From a bacterium (GTDB taxonomy: Bacteria; Actinomycetota; Acidimicrobiia; Acidimicrobiales; CATQHL01), in the NCBI GenBank assembly GCA_026706565.1, contig JAPOYM010000075.1, forward strand, positions 1-37,300: a stretch of 37,300 nt of DNA, given 5' to 3'. The notes below the pieces were generated by a model. That model searched no databases. It was not told the DNA's origin and was given only the letters and a program-made list of their open reading frames with translations. The translations under genes were made by a program, and so were the position numbers. Shown in pieces: positions 24,909-31,900 of this stretch. The stretch's first letter is position 1. Each line of letters opens with the position of its first letter.

Positions 24909-26276
24909 TCACCGCTGCAGCCAACCGTCCAAGCGGTCGAGCGCACCGTCGAGGCGGCTCAGCAGGTCGTCGATCACGGCGGCGTCGGCCACTAGGGGCG
25001 GCGAGACCGACAGCATCACCGCGCCCCGGCCGTCGGGGCGCACCAGCACGCGGGCCTCGCGCACCAGCCGGCCCAGCACGCCTCCCGGCAGCAGCTCAGC
25101 ACTCTCGGCGTCGCTGAGTTCGGTGCCGGAGCCGCGGTCGCGCATCAGCTCCAGGGCGTAGAAGTAGCCGGTGCCGCGTACGTCCTTGACGCAGGAATGG
25201 GCTTGCATCAGCGCCCGCAGACCGTCGCCGAGCCGAGCCTCGTTGTCCAGCACGCCGCCGAGGATGTCCTCGTCGCGCAGCGCGGCCATGTTGGCGACTG
25301 CCACGGCGGTGGCCACCGGGTGGCCGCCGAAGGTGGCGCCGTGCAGGAACGTGCCCGCCGGCGAGTCCCACACCCGCTCCAGCAGGGGGCCGCGCACCAC
25401 GACCCCGGCTAGGGGCTGGTAGGCGCTGGTCACGCCCTTGGCGAACGTGATCATGTCGGGGCGGGCGCCGAAGCGCTGGCTGCCGAACCAGTGCCCGAGG
25501 CGCCCGAAGGCGTTGATGACCTCATCGGCGCACAGCAGCACTCCGTAGTCGTCGCAGATGCGGCGCAGCTCCTGCCAGTAGCCCGCCGGCGGCACGAGCG
25601 CGCCGCGGCCGTTCTGGACCGGCTCGGCGATCAGCATGGCCACCGTCTCGGGGCCCTCGGCGGTGATCGCCTCCTCGACGGCGGTCACACAGGGCAACTC
25701 CCGGGCGCTCGTGGCGGCATCGAGACGGCAGCCCAGCGTGTTCGGCACGTGCCGCACGCCGTCTACGAGCATCGGCGCGTACGGTTCTCGCAGGTTGGGA
25801 ACGCCCGTCAGCGTGAGGGCGCCGAGCGTGGTGCCGTGGTACGCCCAGTGTCGGGCGATCACCTTGTGGCGCTGCTCCTCGCCGTTGGCCAGGTGGTAGC
25901 AGCGGGCGAACTTGAGCGCCGACTCCACCGCCTCGGAGCCCGAGTTGACGAAGAACACCCGGTCGAGGTCGCCGGGCGCTACGGCGGCGATCATCGAAGC
26001 GGCCTCCACGGCCGACGGGTGGGCGAAGCCCCAGTTCGGATAGAAGGCCAGCTTGTCCATCTGCTTCGCCGCGGCGGCCGTCAGGTCGCCTCGACCGTGC
26101 CCCAGGTTGGTGCAGAACAAGCCCGCGAGACCGTCGAGGTACTCGTTGCCTTCGGTGTCCCAGACGTAGCAACCCTCGCCGCGCTCGATTACCACCAGAT
26201 CGCCCGCGCTCCAAGCGTCGCCCCGTGTGAAATGAGGGAGTAGATGGCGGCTAGCCCGCTCGCGGTAGTCCGGCAT
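24909..26276 (-). CDS. tpa: Class III aminotransferase, probable taurine:pyruvate aminotransferase
   Basis: A 455-aa PLP-dependent aminotransferase of the omega-amine/class III group. 'VNSGSEAVESALKFAR' binds the cofactor phosphate, 'HWAYHGTTLGAL' stacks on the ring, the PLP aspartate is in 'LCADEVINAFGRLG' and the Schiff-base lysine in 'ITFAKGVTSAYQPLAG' (~280). Taurine:pyruvate aminotransferase makes sulfoacetaldehyde and alanine from taurine and pyruvate, the substrate for Xsc, encoded four genes downstream. That context drives the call; sequence alone also allows other omega-amino acids. I chose the ATG at 26276, whose 'RERASRHLLPHFTRGD' matches the usual family start. An in-frame ATG at 26366 would translate the 11-bp tandem repeat and is less likely. 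Confidence 0.75.
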   Translation of the reverse strand: MPDYRERASRHLLPHFTRGDAWSAGDLVVIERGEGCYVWDTEGNEYLDGLAGLFCTNLGHGRGDLTAAAAKQMDKLAFYPNWGFAHPSAVEAASMIAAVAPGDLDRVFFVNSGSEAVESALKFARCYHLANGEEQRHKVIARHWAYHGTTLGALTLTGVPNLREPYAPMLVDGVRHVPNTLGCRLDAATSARELPCVTAVEEAITAEGPETVAMLIAEPVQNGRGALVPPAGYWQELRRICDDYGVLLCADEVINAFGRLGHWFGSQRFGARPDMITFAKGVTSAYQPLAGVVVRGPLLERVWDSPAGTFLHGATFGGHPVATAVAVANMAALRDEDILGGVLDNEARLGDGLRALMQAHSCVKDVRGTGYFYALELMRDRGSGTELSDAESAELLPGGVLGRLVREARVLVRPDGRGAVMLSVSPPLVADAAVIDDLLSRLDGALDRLDGWLQR

Positions 26277-26281
26277 TCGAT

Positions 26282-26314
26282 GGTCCCTGGTCGGTCCCTG
26301 GTCGGTCCCTGGTC
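26282..26314. repeat. Three perfect 11-bp tandem repeats at the tpa start
   Basis: GGTCCCTGGTC is repeated three times without a mismatch and followed by a partial fourth copy (GGTCC). On the coding strand each unit carries CAGGGACC, so the last copy supplies the apparent ribosome-binding site (AGGGA, ~8 nt before the ATG) and the others present the same motif upstream. Copy-number slippage would alter the leader length. Confidence 0.9.
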
Positions 26315-26341
26315 CTGTGGGGGTGGTTCCTCCGCCCTGTT

Positions 26342-26402
26342 CGGTTAGATACTGCCACACTTCCATGATGTTGTCTAACCGATGAGGGTCGGCATCTAAT
26401 CG
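26342..26402. promoter_or_regulatory. Candidate operator: inverted and direct TCTAACCG repeats
   Basis: CGGTTAGA (26342-26349) and TCTAACCG (26374-26381) form a perfect inverted repeat, extendable to 10 bp with one mismatch, around a 24-bp centre. A third copy, TCTAATCG (26395-26402), repeats the right arm with one change exactly 21 bp further on, two helical turns. They lie between tpa and the divergent oxidoreductase gene and could be sites for the operon's TetR protein or another regulator. Confidence 0.5.
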
Positions 26403-26544
26403 TTGAGCGGGCGGTCGCCCGTCGGCCCATCGCACAGGCGCAGCCCGTCTTGGGGCGCTGGCCGGGACCGACTGCGGCCCGCCCTCGGTTGTTGCTCGGG
26501 GCGCTCGGCGGAATCCGGGCGCGCTGCGGGGCAGACTCAGCCCC

Positions 26545-27582
26545 GTGAGCGGATCGCCGCCCGCCCGGTTCGCCGGCGTGGGGTTGTCGCTGTCGAACGA
26601 GGAACCGGCGGCTGTAACCCTGGCGCAGGGAGTGCAGGCCGATGCCCTGGGGTATGACGAGGTGTCGATCCCCGAGAGCCGGTTGCATCGCTCCGCGACG
26701 TCGCTCGCGGCGGCGGTCCTGGCTCGGACTCGGCGGGTCACGGTGCGCGTCGGGGTGGCCAATCCCGTGACCCGGCATCCGCTGCTGCTCGCCTTGGAGG
26801 CCGCAACGCTCGCTGACATCGGGTCGGGTCGGGTGCGGTTCGGCGTCGGCGCCTGCGAGTGGACGATGCGGGCCTTCGGGTGCGAGCCGGAGGGCTGGTT
26901 GCCGTACAGCAACACCGTGGAGGCCGTGCGGGCGGTGCGGGCGCTGCTGGCAGGCGGGCCGCTGGGATTCGAGCCGGAGACGTTCGCCGCCGACGCCGAC
27001 CTGCGCCTCGACCTGGCACCTCCGTCGCCGGTTCCGGTCGATGTGGGGGCCGTCAACGTCCGGATGCTGACCGCGGCAGGCCGTTGGGCCGACGGGGTGC
27101 AACTCGGCGCGCTCATGAGCCCCTCCTACGTGGCCTGGGCCGCCGAGCGGATCGCCGAGGGCGCCCGGGCCGAGGGGCGCGACCCTGCTGAAGTGCTGAT
27201 CTCCGGGAACGTGCTCACGAGTCTGGACCGTGATCGGGCCGCGGCTCGCCGGGAGGTTTGCGAGGTTCTGGCCTACTACCTCGCTCGGGTGGAGGGCGTG
27301 GTCGTGGACCGCTCGGGCGCAGATCCCGAAGCGGTGGCGGCCGTGCGGGCCGCCGTGCGGCGGGACGGGCCGGCCGCCGGCGCCGCGGCCGTCAGCGGGC
27401 AGCTGATCGACACGTTCGCCGTGACGGGCGACACTGATGAGGTGATCGAGCGCCTGATGCCCTTCGGCGCCGCCGGAATGGCGATGCCGCTGCTTTGGTA
27501 CACGCTGGGGCCCGATCCCGCCTGGGCGGTGGAGGCGCTGGCCGCCGAGGTGCTGCCCGCCGTGCGCCCGGAGTCGTCGTGA
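26545..27582 (+). CDS. LLM-class (F420- or FMN-dependent) oxidoreductase
   Basis: A 345-aa luciferase-like TIM-barrel protein. The pattern 'GVGLSLSNEEPAAVTLAQ', 'ADALGYDEVSIPES', 'TVRVGVANPVTRHPLLLALEAATLADI' and 'RVRFGVGA' is that of F420-dependent methylene-tetrahydromethanopterin-reductase-like enzymes, which transfer hydride to small substrates, rather than of the SsuD-type monooxygenases. The cofactor cannot be confirmed by eye. The start is a GTG at 26545; no strong ribosome-binding site is visible. It is divergent from the taurine operon, sharing the 268-bp region with the candidate operators, and is followed 70 bp later by a rhodanese gene. A link to sulfonate metabolism is possible but unproven. 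Confidence 0.8.
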   Translation: MSGSPPARFAGVGLSLSNEEPAAVTLAQGVQADALGYDEVSIPESRLHRSATSLAAAVLARTRRVTVRVGVANPVTRHPLLLALEAATLADIGSGRVRFGVGACEWTMRAFGCEPEGWLPYSNTVEAVRAVRALLAGGPLGFEPETFAADADLRLDLAPPSPVPVDVGAVNVRMLTAAGRWADGVQLGALMSPSYVAWAAERIAEGARAEGRDPAEVLISGNVLTSLDRDRAAARREVCEVLAYYLARVEGVVVDRSGADPEAVAAVRAAVRRDGPAAGAAAVSGQLIDTFAVTGDTDEVIERLMPFGAAGMAMPLLWYTLGPDPAWAVEALAAEVLPAVRPESS

Positions 27583-27652
27583 GCGGTGTCGTGGCCCACT
27601 GCGGTCGATGGGTGCCGCCGGCTCCGGTTGTACCGGAGTGTGGGGAGCGGTC

Positions 27653-28501
27653 GTGAACGGCGACGCGCTGGCTGCGGGCGGCCCTCTGGTGAGCACCGCC
27701 TGGCTGGCGGAACGGCTGGATGCTGGCGGCGACGACGTGCGGGTCGTGGACTGCCGCTGGTACTTGAAGCCGTTCGACATGCGGGATCCCGACGCTGAGT
27801 ACGCCGCCGGCCACATCCCCGGCGCCGTGCAGCTGCGCTGGGACACCCACTGGGCCGACCCCGACCATCCGATCCCGGGGATGCTGGCGCAGCCCGAGGC
27901 GTTCGCCGGGACGATGGCGGCGGCGGGCATCGGTGACAGCACCACGGTTGTGGCCTACGACGACGGTCACGTCACCGTGGCGGCCCGCTTGTGGTGGGCG
28001 CTGCGGGTCTACGGCCATGGTGCCGTGGCCGTCCTCGACGGCGGCATCGTCCGCTGGACCGCCGAGGGTCGCCCGCTGAGCACAGAGGCGCCGTCCTGGC
28101 CGCGCGGCGACTTCACGGCCCGGCCGCGCTCGGCGGCCTACGCCACGCACCTTGACGTGGCGGCCGCGCTCGACGACCCGTCGGTCGGTCTCGTGGACTG
28201 CCGCATGGCGGCGGCCCGAGCCGAGGACGGCGCCATGATCCCCGGCAGCGCCTACCTGCCGGGCATCGAGTTCCTCGACGACGAGGGGCTCATGCGCTCC
28301 CCGGAGAGTTGCCGAGAGACCATCCTGGCGACCGCTGGCACCTCCCCCCGCACGATCCTCTACTGCCGGGGCGGCGTCGGCGCCTGCGGCACCGCCCTGG
28401 CCTACGAGGTGGCCGGCCTCGGCGACGGCGTCTCGGTCTACGACGGCTCCTGGAGCGAGTGGGCCACCATCGCCCACGACACCCAGCGCGAGCCTCTCTG
28501 A
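27653..28501 (+). CDS. Thiosulfate/3-mercaptopyruvate sulfurtransferase (two rhodanese domains)
   Basis: A 282-aa protein with tandem rhodanese domains. The N-terminal, inactive domain has 'VVDCRWYLKPFDMRDPDAEY', 'AGHIPGAVQLRWDTHWADP' and 'VVAYDDGHVTVAARLWWALR'; the C-terminal domain has the persulfide-forming cysteine (~238) in 'ILYCRGGVGACGTALA'. These enzymes move sulfane sulfur from thiosulfate or 3-mercaptopyruvate to acceptors such as cyanide or thiols. The start is a GTG at 27653 with GGGGAG 7-8 nt upstream; the ORF-track ATG at 27608 is less well supported. It lies near the sulfonate operon on the opposite strand, so a role in handling reduced sulfur is possible. Two hairpins follow the stop. 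Confidence 0.87.
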   Translation: MNGDALAAGGPLVSTAWLAERLDAGGDDVRVVDCRWYLKPFDMRDPDAEYAAGHIPGAVQLRWDTHWADPDHPIPGMLAQPEAFAGTMAAAGIGDSTTVVAYDDGHVTVAARLWWALRVYGHGAVAVLDGGIVRWTAEGRPLSTEAPSWPRGDFTARPRSAAYATHLDVAAALDDPSVGLVDCRMAAARAEDGAMIPGSAYLPGIEFLDDEGLMRSPESCRETILATAGTSPRTILYCRGGVGACGTALAYEVAGLGDGVSVYDGSWSEWATIAHDTQREPL

Positions 28502-28517
28502 GCCGGCGCATCACCGT

Positions 28518-28558
28518 CCGTTCCGGGAACGGCGACTGAGCCTCGCGGACGCTCAGTC
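28518..28558 (+). terminator. Two tandem hairpins after the sulfurtransferase gene
   Basis: CCGTTCCGGGAACGG (28518-28532) is a perfect palindrome, and GACTGAGC / GCTCAGTC (28534-28541, 28551-28558) forms a perfect 8-bp stem with a 9-nt loop. Together they start 16 bp after the stop and mark the edge of the core-like DNA before the accessory patch. There is no T-run. Confidence 0.5.
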
Positions 28559-28659
28559 CAAGAATGCCGCTGCGCCCATGTCGGAGATCGCTGTCGGCCC
28601 GCAGGTGGCTGGCCGCCGGCCGATCGACTGCATGAACCGCTTCTTGGAACCCCCGTTCT

Positions 28660-28762
28660 TCGGTCAGAAGGTTTCTCGTAAACGAAAATTAGTTTTCGTC
28701 TTTGAGATCTCGGAAGAAAAGCTAAAACTGCAATAACCCAACACCAATACTCGGAACGGGTG
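28660..28762. other. AT-rich spacer with palindrome and half of a distant inverted repeat
   Basis: The bases here are far richer in A and T than anything else in the window. A perfect palindrome ACGAAAA-TTAG-TTTTCGT lies at 28682-28699. The string TAGTTTTCGTCTT at 28690-28702 reappears inverted at 29635-29647, on the other side of the truncated AlbA_2 gene. I recognise no coding sequence between 28502 and 28762. Confidence 0.7.
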
Positions 28763-29605
28763 TCAACTTGTCGTACTCAGCCGGGCATGCCCGGACCGGG
28801 ACCGTACTCGACCGCCGGTCCCCGCCTCGCCTCTGCGGTCGAAGGCGACGATGACGGGCGGGCTGAACCGTTCATTCGCATCGGGTGGGCGCCCGGCGGT
28901 GGGACGATGCTGATAGCTGACGACTTCGCTGTCCACGGTGCAGAAGAGTTGCTCCCCGGCGACGAGGAGCTCTCCGTCGGGCATTGCCACGCCCATTCTC
29001 TGGCACAGTTCGCCGTCGGGCAGATCGGCCCATCGGGAGCGATCGTCGGTGAGTTGCCGCAGGTAGCGACGGGTGAGACCCACCGCGACGGAGTCGAGAT
29101 CTCCTACCGACCGACCACTGCGCCCTTCGGAAGGGTCCCGGCCGTCCCGTTCTGCGTGGAGCGCCGCGACCTCATCGGGTGTCAGCGGGAGGCAGGTTCG
29201 CCCTATGCGCCGTGTGACTTTGCCCGCCACGGCATGCACTGCCGCACTGACCGGAACGCCGACGAGTAGGAGCCTCGAGTCGCGGTACACATGCTCGGCC
29301 ACCGACACGGTGAGGCGGGGGCTGGCGGTATCGAAGACATAGCGACGGACCTCCAGAATGTCGAGGTCAGTGCCGGAGTACGCATCGAGCCCGGCAGGCG
29401 TGTTCTCCACGCCCACCACCACGGTGCCTCCTTGGCCGTTCGCCAGGCAGGCGGCGGCCTCCACCACAGCGAGCAGCGTCTTCCTGCGGCCACCCCGAGC
29501 CGACTTGAACTCCAGCGTCTCGGATTCGAGGTCGCCGGGCGATTCCCCGTGATCGATCCGCGCCAGCGCGTCGGAGACCTCGTTGGGGATCGGGAACGCC
29601 ACCAC
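28763..29605 (-). pseudogene. Truncated AlbA_2 (Schlafen-like) putative DNA/RNA-binding protein
   Basis: The 280-aa ORF begins with an AlbA_2 domain: 'ESETLEFKSARGGRRKTLL' and 'AAACLANGQGGTVVVGVEN' (residues ~27-70) are its core motifs. Proteins of this kind usually continue to 400-550 aa with an ATPase-like and winged-helix C-terminus. Here the recognisable family pattern runs to about 'ERFSPPVIVAFDR' (~256) and then ends in an Arg/Ser/Gly-rich tail of unrelated character, so I read it as a 3' truncation. The start is one of two adjacent GTGs (29605); no ribosome-binding site is visible, but AT-rich TAGACT/TAAAAT lies just upstream, compatible with a leaderless message. Such proteins are frequent in restriction and other defence islands. 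Whether the fragment is still functional is unknown. Confidence 0.65.
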
Positions 29606-29615
29606 AAATTTTAGT

Positions 29616-29945
29616 CTAGTGGCCGAGACGCAGCAAGACGAAAACTATTCCGGCCAACTCCTGTACGTCGTGGCCGAGGCCGGGGAGGGTCTCGCCGCTG
29701 ACGAAGCGCTTCGGGGCTGCCTCCAGGGTCTGCCCGGTGCTGTGGGTGACGATCCATGGCGCCCGCTTCCGCACGATTCCTCGCAACTCGTCGCTCGATG
29801 TCGTTGCGGGAGAAGCGACCTCCACGCCGTTTCCGTCCACGGTGATCTGGACGGTCTTCTTGCGACGCTCGCTGCGGCGGATGCGGTAGTCGATGGTCGT
29901 GTCACCGAAGCGGACGGAATCCCGTTCGGTGATGGAGAGGCGCAC
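29616..29945 (-). pseudogene. N-terminal fragment of a YgjP-like (DUF45) metallopeptidase
   Basis: About 109 codons if started at the GTG at 29945. 'GDTTIDYRIRRSERRKKTVQ', 'VDGNGVEVASPATTSSDEL', 'IVRKRAPWIV' and 'PKRFVSGETLPGLG' match the N-terminal half of YgjP/DUF45 proteins, which then normally continue to a zinc-binding HExxH motif. That catalytic half is absent: the frame runs into 'VFVLLRLGH' and stops, and this junction falls exactly on the 13-bp inverted repeat at 29635-29647. Intact YgjP genes often accompany type I restriction-modification systems together with AlbA_2 genes, so this and its neighbour look like remains of such a locus. The upstream part of the ORF-track entry (to 30134) is IS30 debris, not YgjP. 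Confidence 0.65.
29635..29647. repeat. Inverted copy of the 13-mer at 28690-28702
   Basis: AAGACGAAAACTA is the exact reverse complement of TAGTTTTCGTCTT at 28690-28702. Reading outward-to-inward, both copies are followed 5-6 nt later by TCTCGG, so similarity extends to about 25 bp. The pair encloses the truncated AlbA_2 gene in a unit of about 958 bp. Confidence 0.8.
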
Positions 29946-29949
29946 CGCG

Positions 29950-30096
29950 CCGACGTCGAGGTCGGCGCCTTCGGGCAGCCAGCGGCGCAGTTGCTCGTTG
30001 GTCTGTCCCGTTGGTGGGGCGCTGCTGCGGAGACCGCGGTTCGCAGAAGCACACCTCAATGCCAAGGGCCTCCTCGAAGCTGACTCGCTGTGCCAT
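29950..30096 (-). pseudogene. IS30-family transposase remnant, C-terminal, frameshifted
   Basis: In one frame 'GIEVCFCEPRSPQQRPTN' matches the IS30 transposase segment that reads '...YFCDPHSPWQRGTNE' in intact members. In the next frame 'TNEQLRRWLPEGADLD' continues the family pattern '...NGLLRQYLPKGTDL'. A frameshift therefore separates the two pieces; the catalytic N-terminal region is missing and the fragment runs into the YgjP-like piece. It lies 90 bp beyond the end of the NotI-like gene. The ORF track splits this remnant over two shadow entries. Confidence 0.75.
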
Positions 30097-30185
30097 GCTG
30101 GACACCCCCATCGGCCGGTTGCGGTTGCTTCCAATCAGCCGTCATGGCCGATCAGTCTCAACCACCGATGGAGTTCGCCCTCTTG

Positions 30186-31046
30186 TCAGTCATGGGGTTC
30201 TCCTATCGGGAGTGGCGTGAGTTTGGATCGGAGCGTGTCCTCGAACTCTGCGCGCGTGACTGGGGCGGCGGCTAGAAGCTTGTCGCAGGTCTGCTCCAAG
30301 GTCAGCACTTCCCAGTGTCGCCGCAGCAGTTGCCCGTCGCGGGCCTCGGACACCAACCAGATCACGTCGCCGCTGTCCAAGTCGTTGGAGGGCGATGGCG
30401 ACGGGCCGCCGATTGAGTCGTGGAACGGCAGGTCCACGGCGACGGCGATCTTTGATCCCCACCGCCGCAGAGTCGGCCCCTTCACCTGTAACTGGGGCAT
30501 GAGCCGCTTCGCGCTGGATGATCGCCAGTCGGGGCGACGGTGCCCGACCGGGAACGGCGCGTCTCCGCCGCCGTCAACCCCGAGCGCCGCGAACTCACGG
30601 CCCATGCCATCACCGGAGAAGTACACGGACTGGATCTCCAGCCCGTACCAGCGCAGTCCGTGATCCTCAGCGGCGACCACGAGGTCGATCATGCCCGCCG
30701 CCGCGCCGGCCGGGCCGACCATGAACGGCACCTCGCGGGCCGTCATCGCGTTAGAACCGAATCCGACGATCTCCGCAAGCCACCCCAACAGCATCTGCTG
30801 TTGCTCAAAGCGGTTGGGGCAGGTCACCACGTTGGGGCCGACACTGGCCGCTATGCGGTCGCCGCGGGCGATGTAGGGGCGTATGGAGCACACACCGCCG
30901 GGTTTCGTGCAGTCACCGGTCGTGAACGGGCAGGGCCGCCGCTCGCGGCGCTGAGCGGACTCCGCTAACCGTTGACGCTCAGACGCGGGCAGCGCCGTGA
31001 GTTCGTGGCCGTACCATTCCGCGATCCCGTAGCGGACGGCCGTCAT
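30186..31046 (-). CDS. NotI-family type II restriction endonuclease
   Basis: A 286-aa protein resembling NotI. 'RYGIAEWYGHELTALPASER' begins it. Four cysteines, C39, C46, C53 ('CPFTTGDCTKPGGVCSIRPY') and C76 ('VTCPNRF'), reproduce the iron-binding Cys4 site unique to NotI-type nucleases. The PD-(D/E)xK-type active site can be traced as E105, D121 ('MIDLVV'), E137 and Q139 ('YGLEIQSVYFSG'), with the unusual ExQ seen in NotI. It is intact and overlaps the methylase gene upstream as ATGA, so the two are co-translated. It would cut foreign DNA lacking the partner modification. NotI itself is about 380 aa, so this is a shorter relative, and its target site need not be GCGGCCGC. Confidence 0.82.
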   Translation of the reverse strand: MTAVRYGIAEWYGHELTALPASERQRLAESAQRRERRPCPFTTGDCTKPGGVCSIRPYIARGDRIAASVGPNVVTCPNRFEQQQMLLGWLAEIVGFGSNAMTAREVPFMVGPAGAAAGMIDLVVAAEDHGLRWYGLEIQSVYFSGDGMGREFAALGVDGGGDAPFPVGHRRPDWRSSSAKRLMPQLQVKGPTLRRWGSKIAVAVDLPFHDSIGGPSPSPSNDLDSGDVIWLVSEARDGQLLRRHWEVLTLEQTCDKLLAAAPVTRAEFEDTLRSKLTPLPIGEPHD

Positions 31047-31900
31047 GCGAAGAGCCGGTCGCGGGTGATGACCAACTCCACAGCGCGGCGGTTGTGTCCG
31101 TTACGCATTTCCACGGTCACCGCGTGGAATCCGTGCTCGGCCGCCAAGCCGAGCACTTCGTCGCAACAGTCGTAGGTCATCAGAAAGTCTGCGCCCGTCT
31201 CTGCGAGCACCCCGAAGATGCGGTCATGGTCCACTGTGCTGTGGGCGTACAGACGGGTCCCCGCACGTTTGCCGCCCGCGGTGTACGGCGGGTCCACGAA
31301 CAATCGCACGCCCGCAATCCTGGCAGTCACGGCGAGCACTGCTTCACCGTCGCCTTCGCAGAACGTGATCCGGTCGGCGTGCTCACCGATGGCGCGCAAC
31401 CGGCCAGCGAGCGTGGCGGGATACCAGCGTGACGCGACGCCGTTGCCGTTCTCGCCGTTGCGGGTCAGCGACGCGCCCGGGGCGAGAACCCCGCCCCGCC
31501 GCGTGCGGTTCAGGACCAGCGTGCGGAACCCGTGATCCAACACCGTGACCGGCGGCGTCACCTCTAACTCCGACACGCCGTCCCGCGTCGCCTCAAACGC
31601 CAAGATCCGGTCGGTCAGCTCGTCGCCGTGCATCAGCGCTGCTCGCCAGAACGCCGCCACATCACGGTCCAAATCAACCATCAACGCCCGTTTCGACGAC
31701 CCCTCCATGACCGCCGTGAGGGACACGATCCCGCCGCCAGCGAACGGCTCCACCAGAAGATCGCAACCGCCGGCAAGCCAATGCCGCACATGAGGCACCA
31801 GCCACGTCTTGCCTCCGGGATAGCGCAGAAGGCTGCGCTGAGGCACCGTGGCGACGTTCACCGCCGCGATCCGCGATGTCGGCGCGAGCAGCGCAACCAT
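31043..31900 (-). CDS. D12-class (Dam-like) DNA adenine N6-methyltransferase
   Basis: A 285-aa AdoMet-dependent DNA methylase. The D12-class motifs are in order: 'LLRYPGGKTWLVPHV' (~25), the AdoMet-binding 'VEPFAGGGIVSL' (~50) and the catalytic 'LFVDPPYTAGGKRAGTRLY' (~198). It would add a methyl group to adenine N6 in its target to protect the host from the overlapping NotI-like endonuclease. The ATG at 31900 overlaps, as TGATG, the stop of a decayed IS1595 transposase frame, so translation may be coupled to that remnant or transcription may start within it. No other specificity subunit is present. Confidence 0.87.
   Translation of the reverse strand: MVALLAPTSRIAAVNVATVPQRSLLRYPGGKTWLVPHVRHWLAGGCDLLVEPFAGGGIVSLTAVMEGSSKRALMVDLDRDVAAFWRAALMHGDELTDRILAFEATRDGVSELEVTPPVTVLDHGFRTLVLNRTRRGGVLAPGASLTRNGENGNGVASRWYPATLAGRLRAIGEHADRITFCEGDGEAVLAVTARIAGVRLFVDPPYTAGGKRAGTRLYAHSTVDHDRIFGVLAETGADFLMTYDCCDEVLGLAAEHGFHAVTVEMRNGHNRRAVELVITRDRLFA

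Noticed and set aside
26276-26366. Longer tpa starting at the ATG at 26366
   Set aside because: It is in frame, but the extra 30 residues come from an 11-bp tandem repeat and the candidate operator, and homologous starts resemble the ATG at 26276.
28682-28699. ACGAAAA-TTAG-TTTTCGT palindrome as a rho-independent terminator
   Set aside because: The stem is almost all A-T and would be weak. Its half matches the distant inverted repeat, so an operator or element end is more plausible.
29616-30134. A single 172-aa protein on the minus strand
   Set aside because: Its first ~60 residues are out-of-frame and in-frame pieces of an IS30 transposase and the rest is a YgjP-like fragment, so I split it into two remnants.
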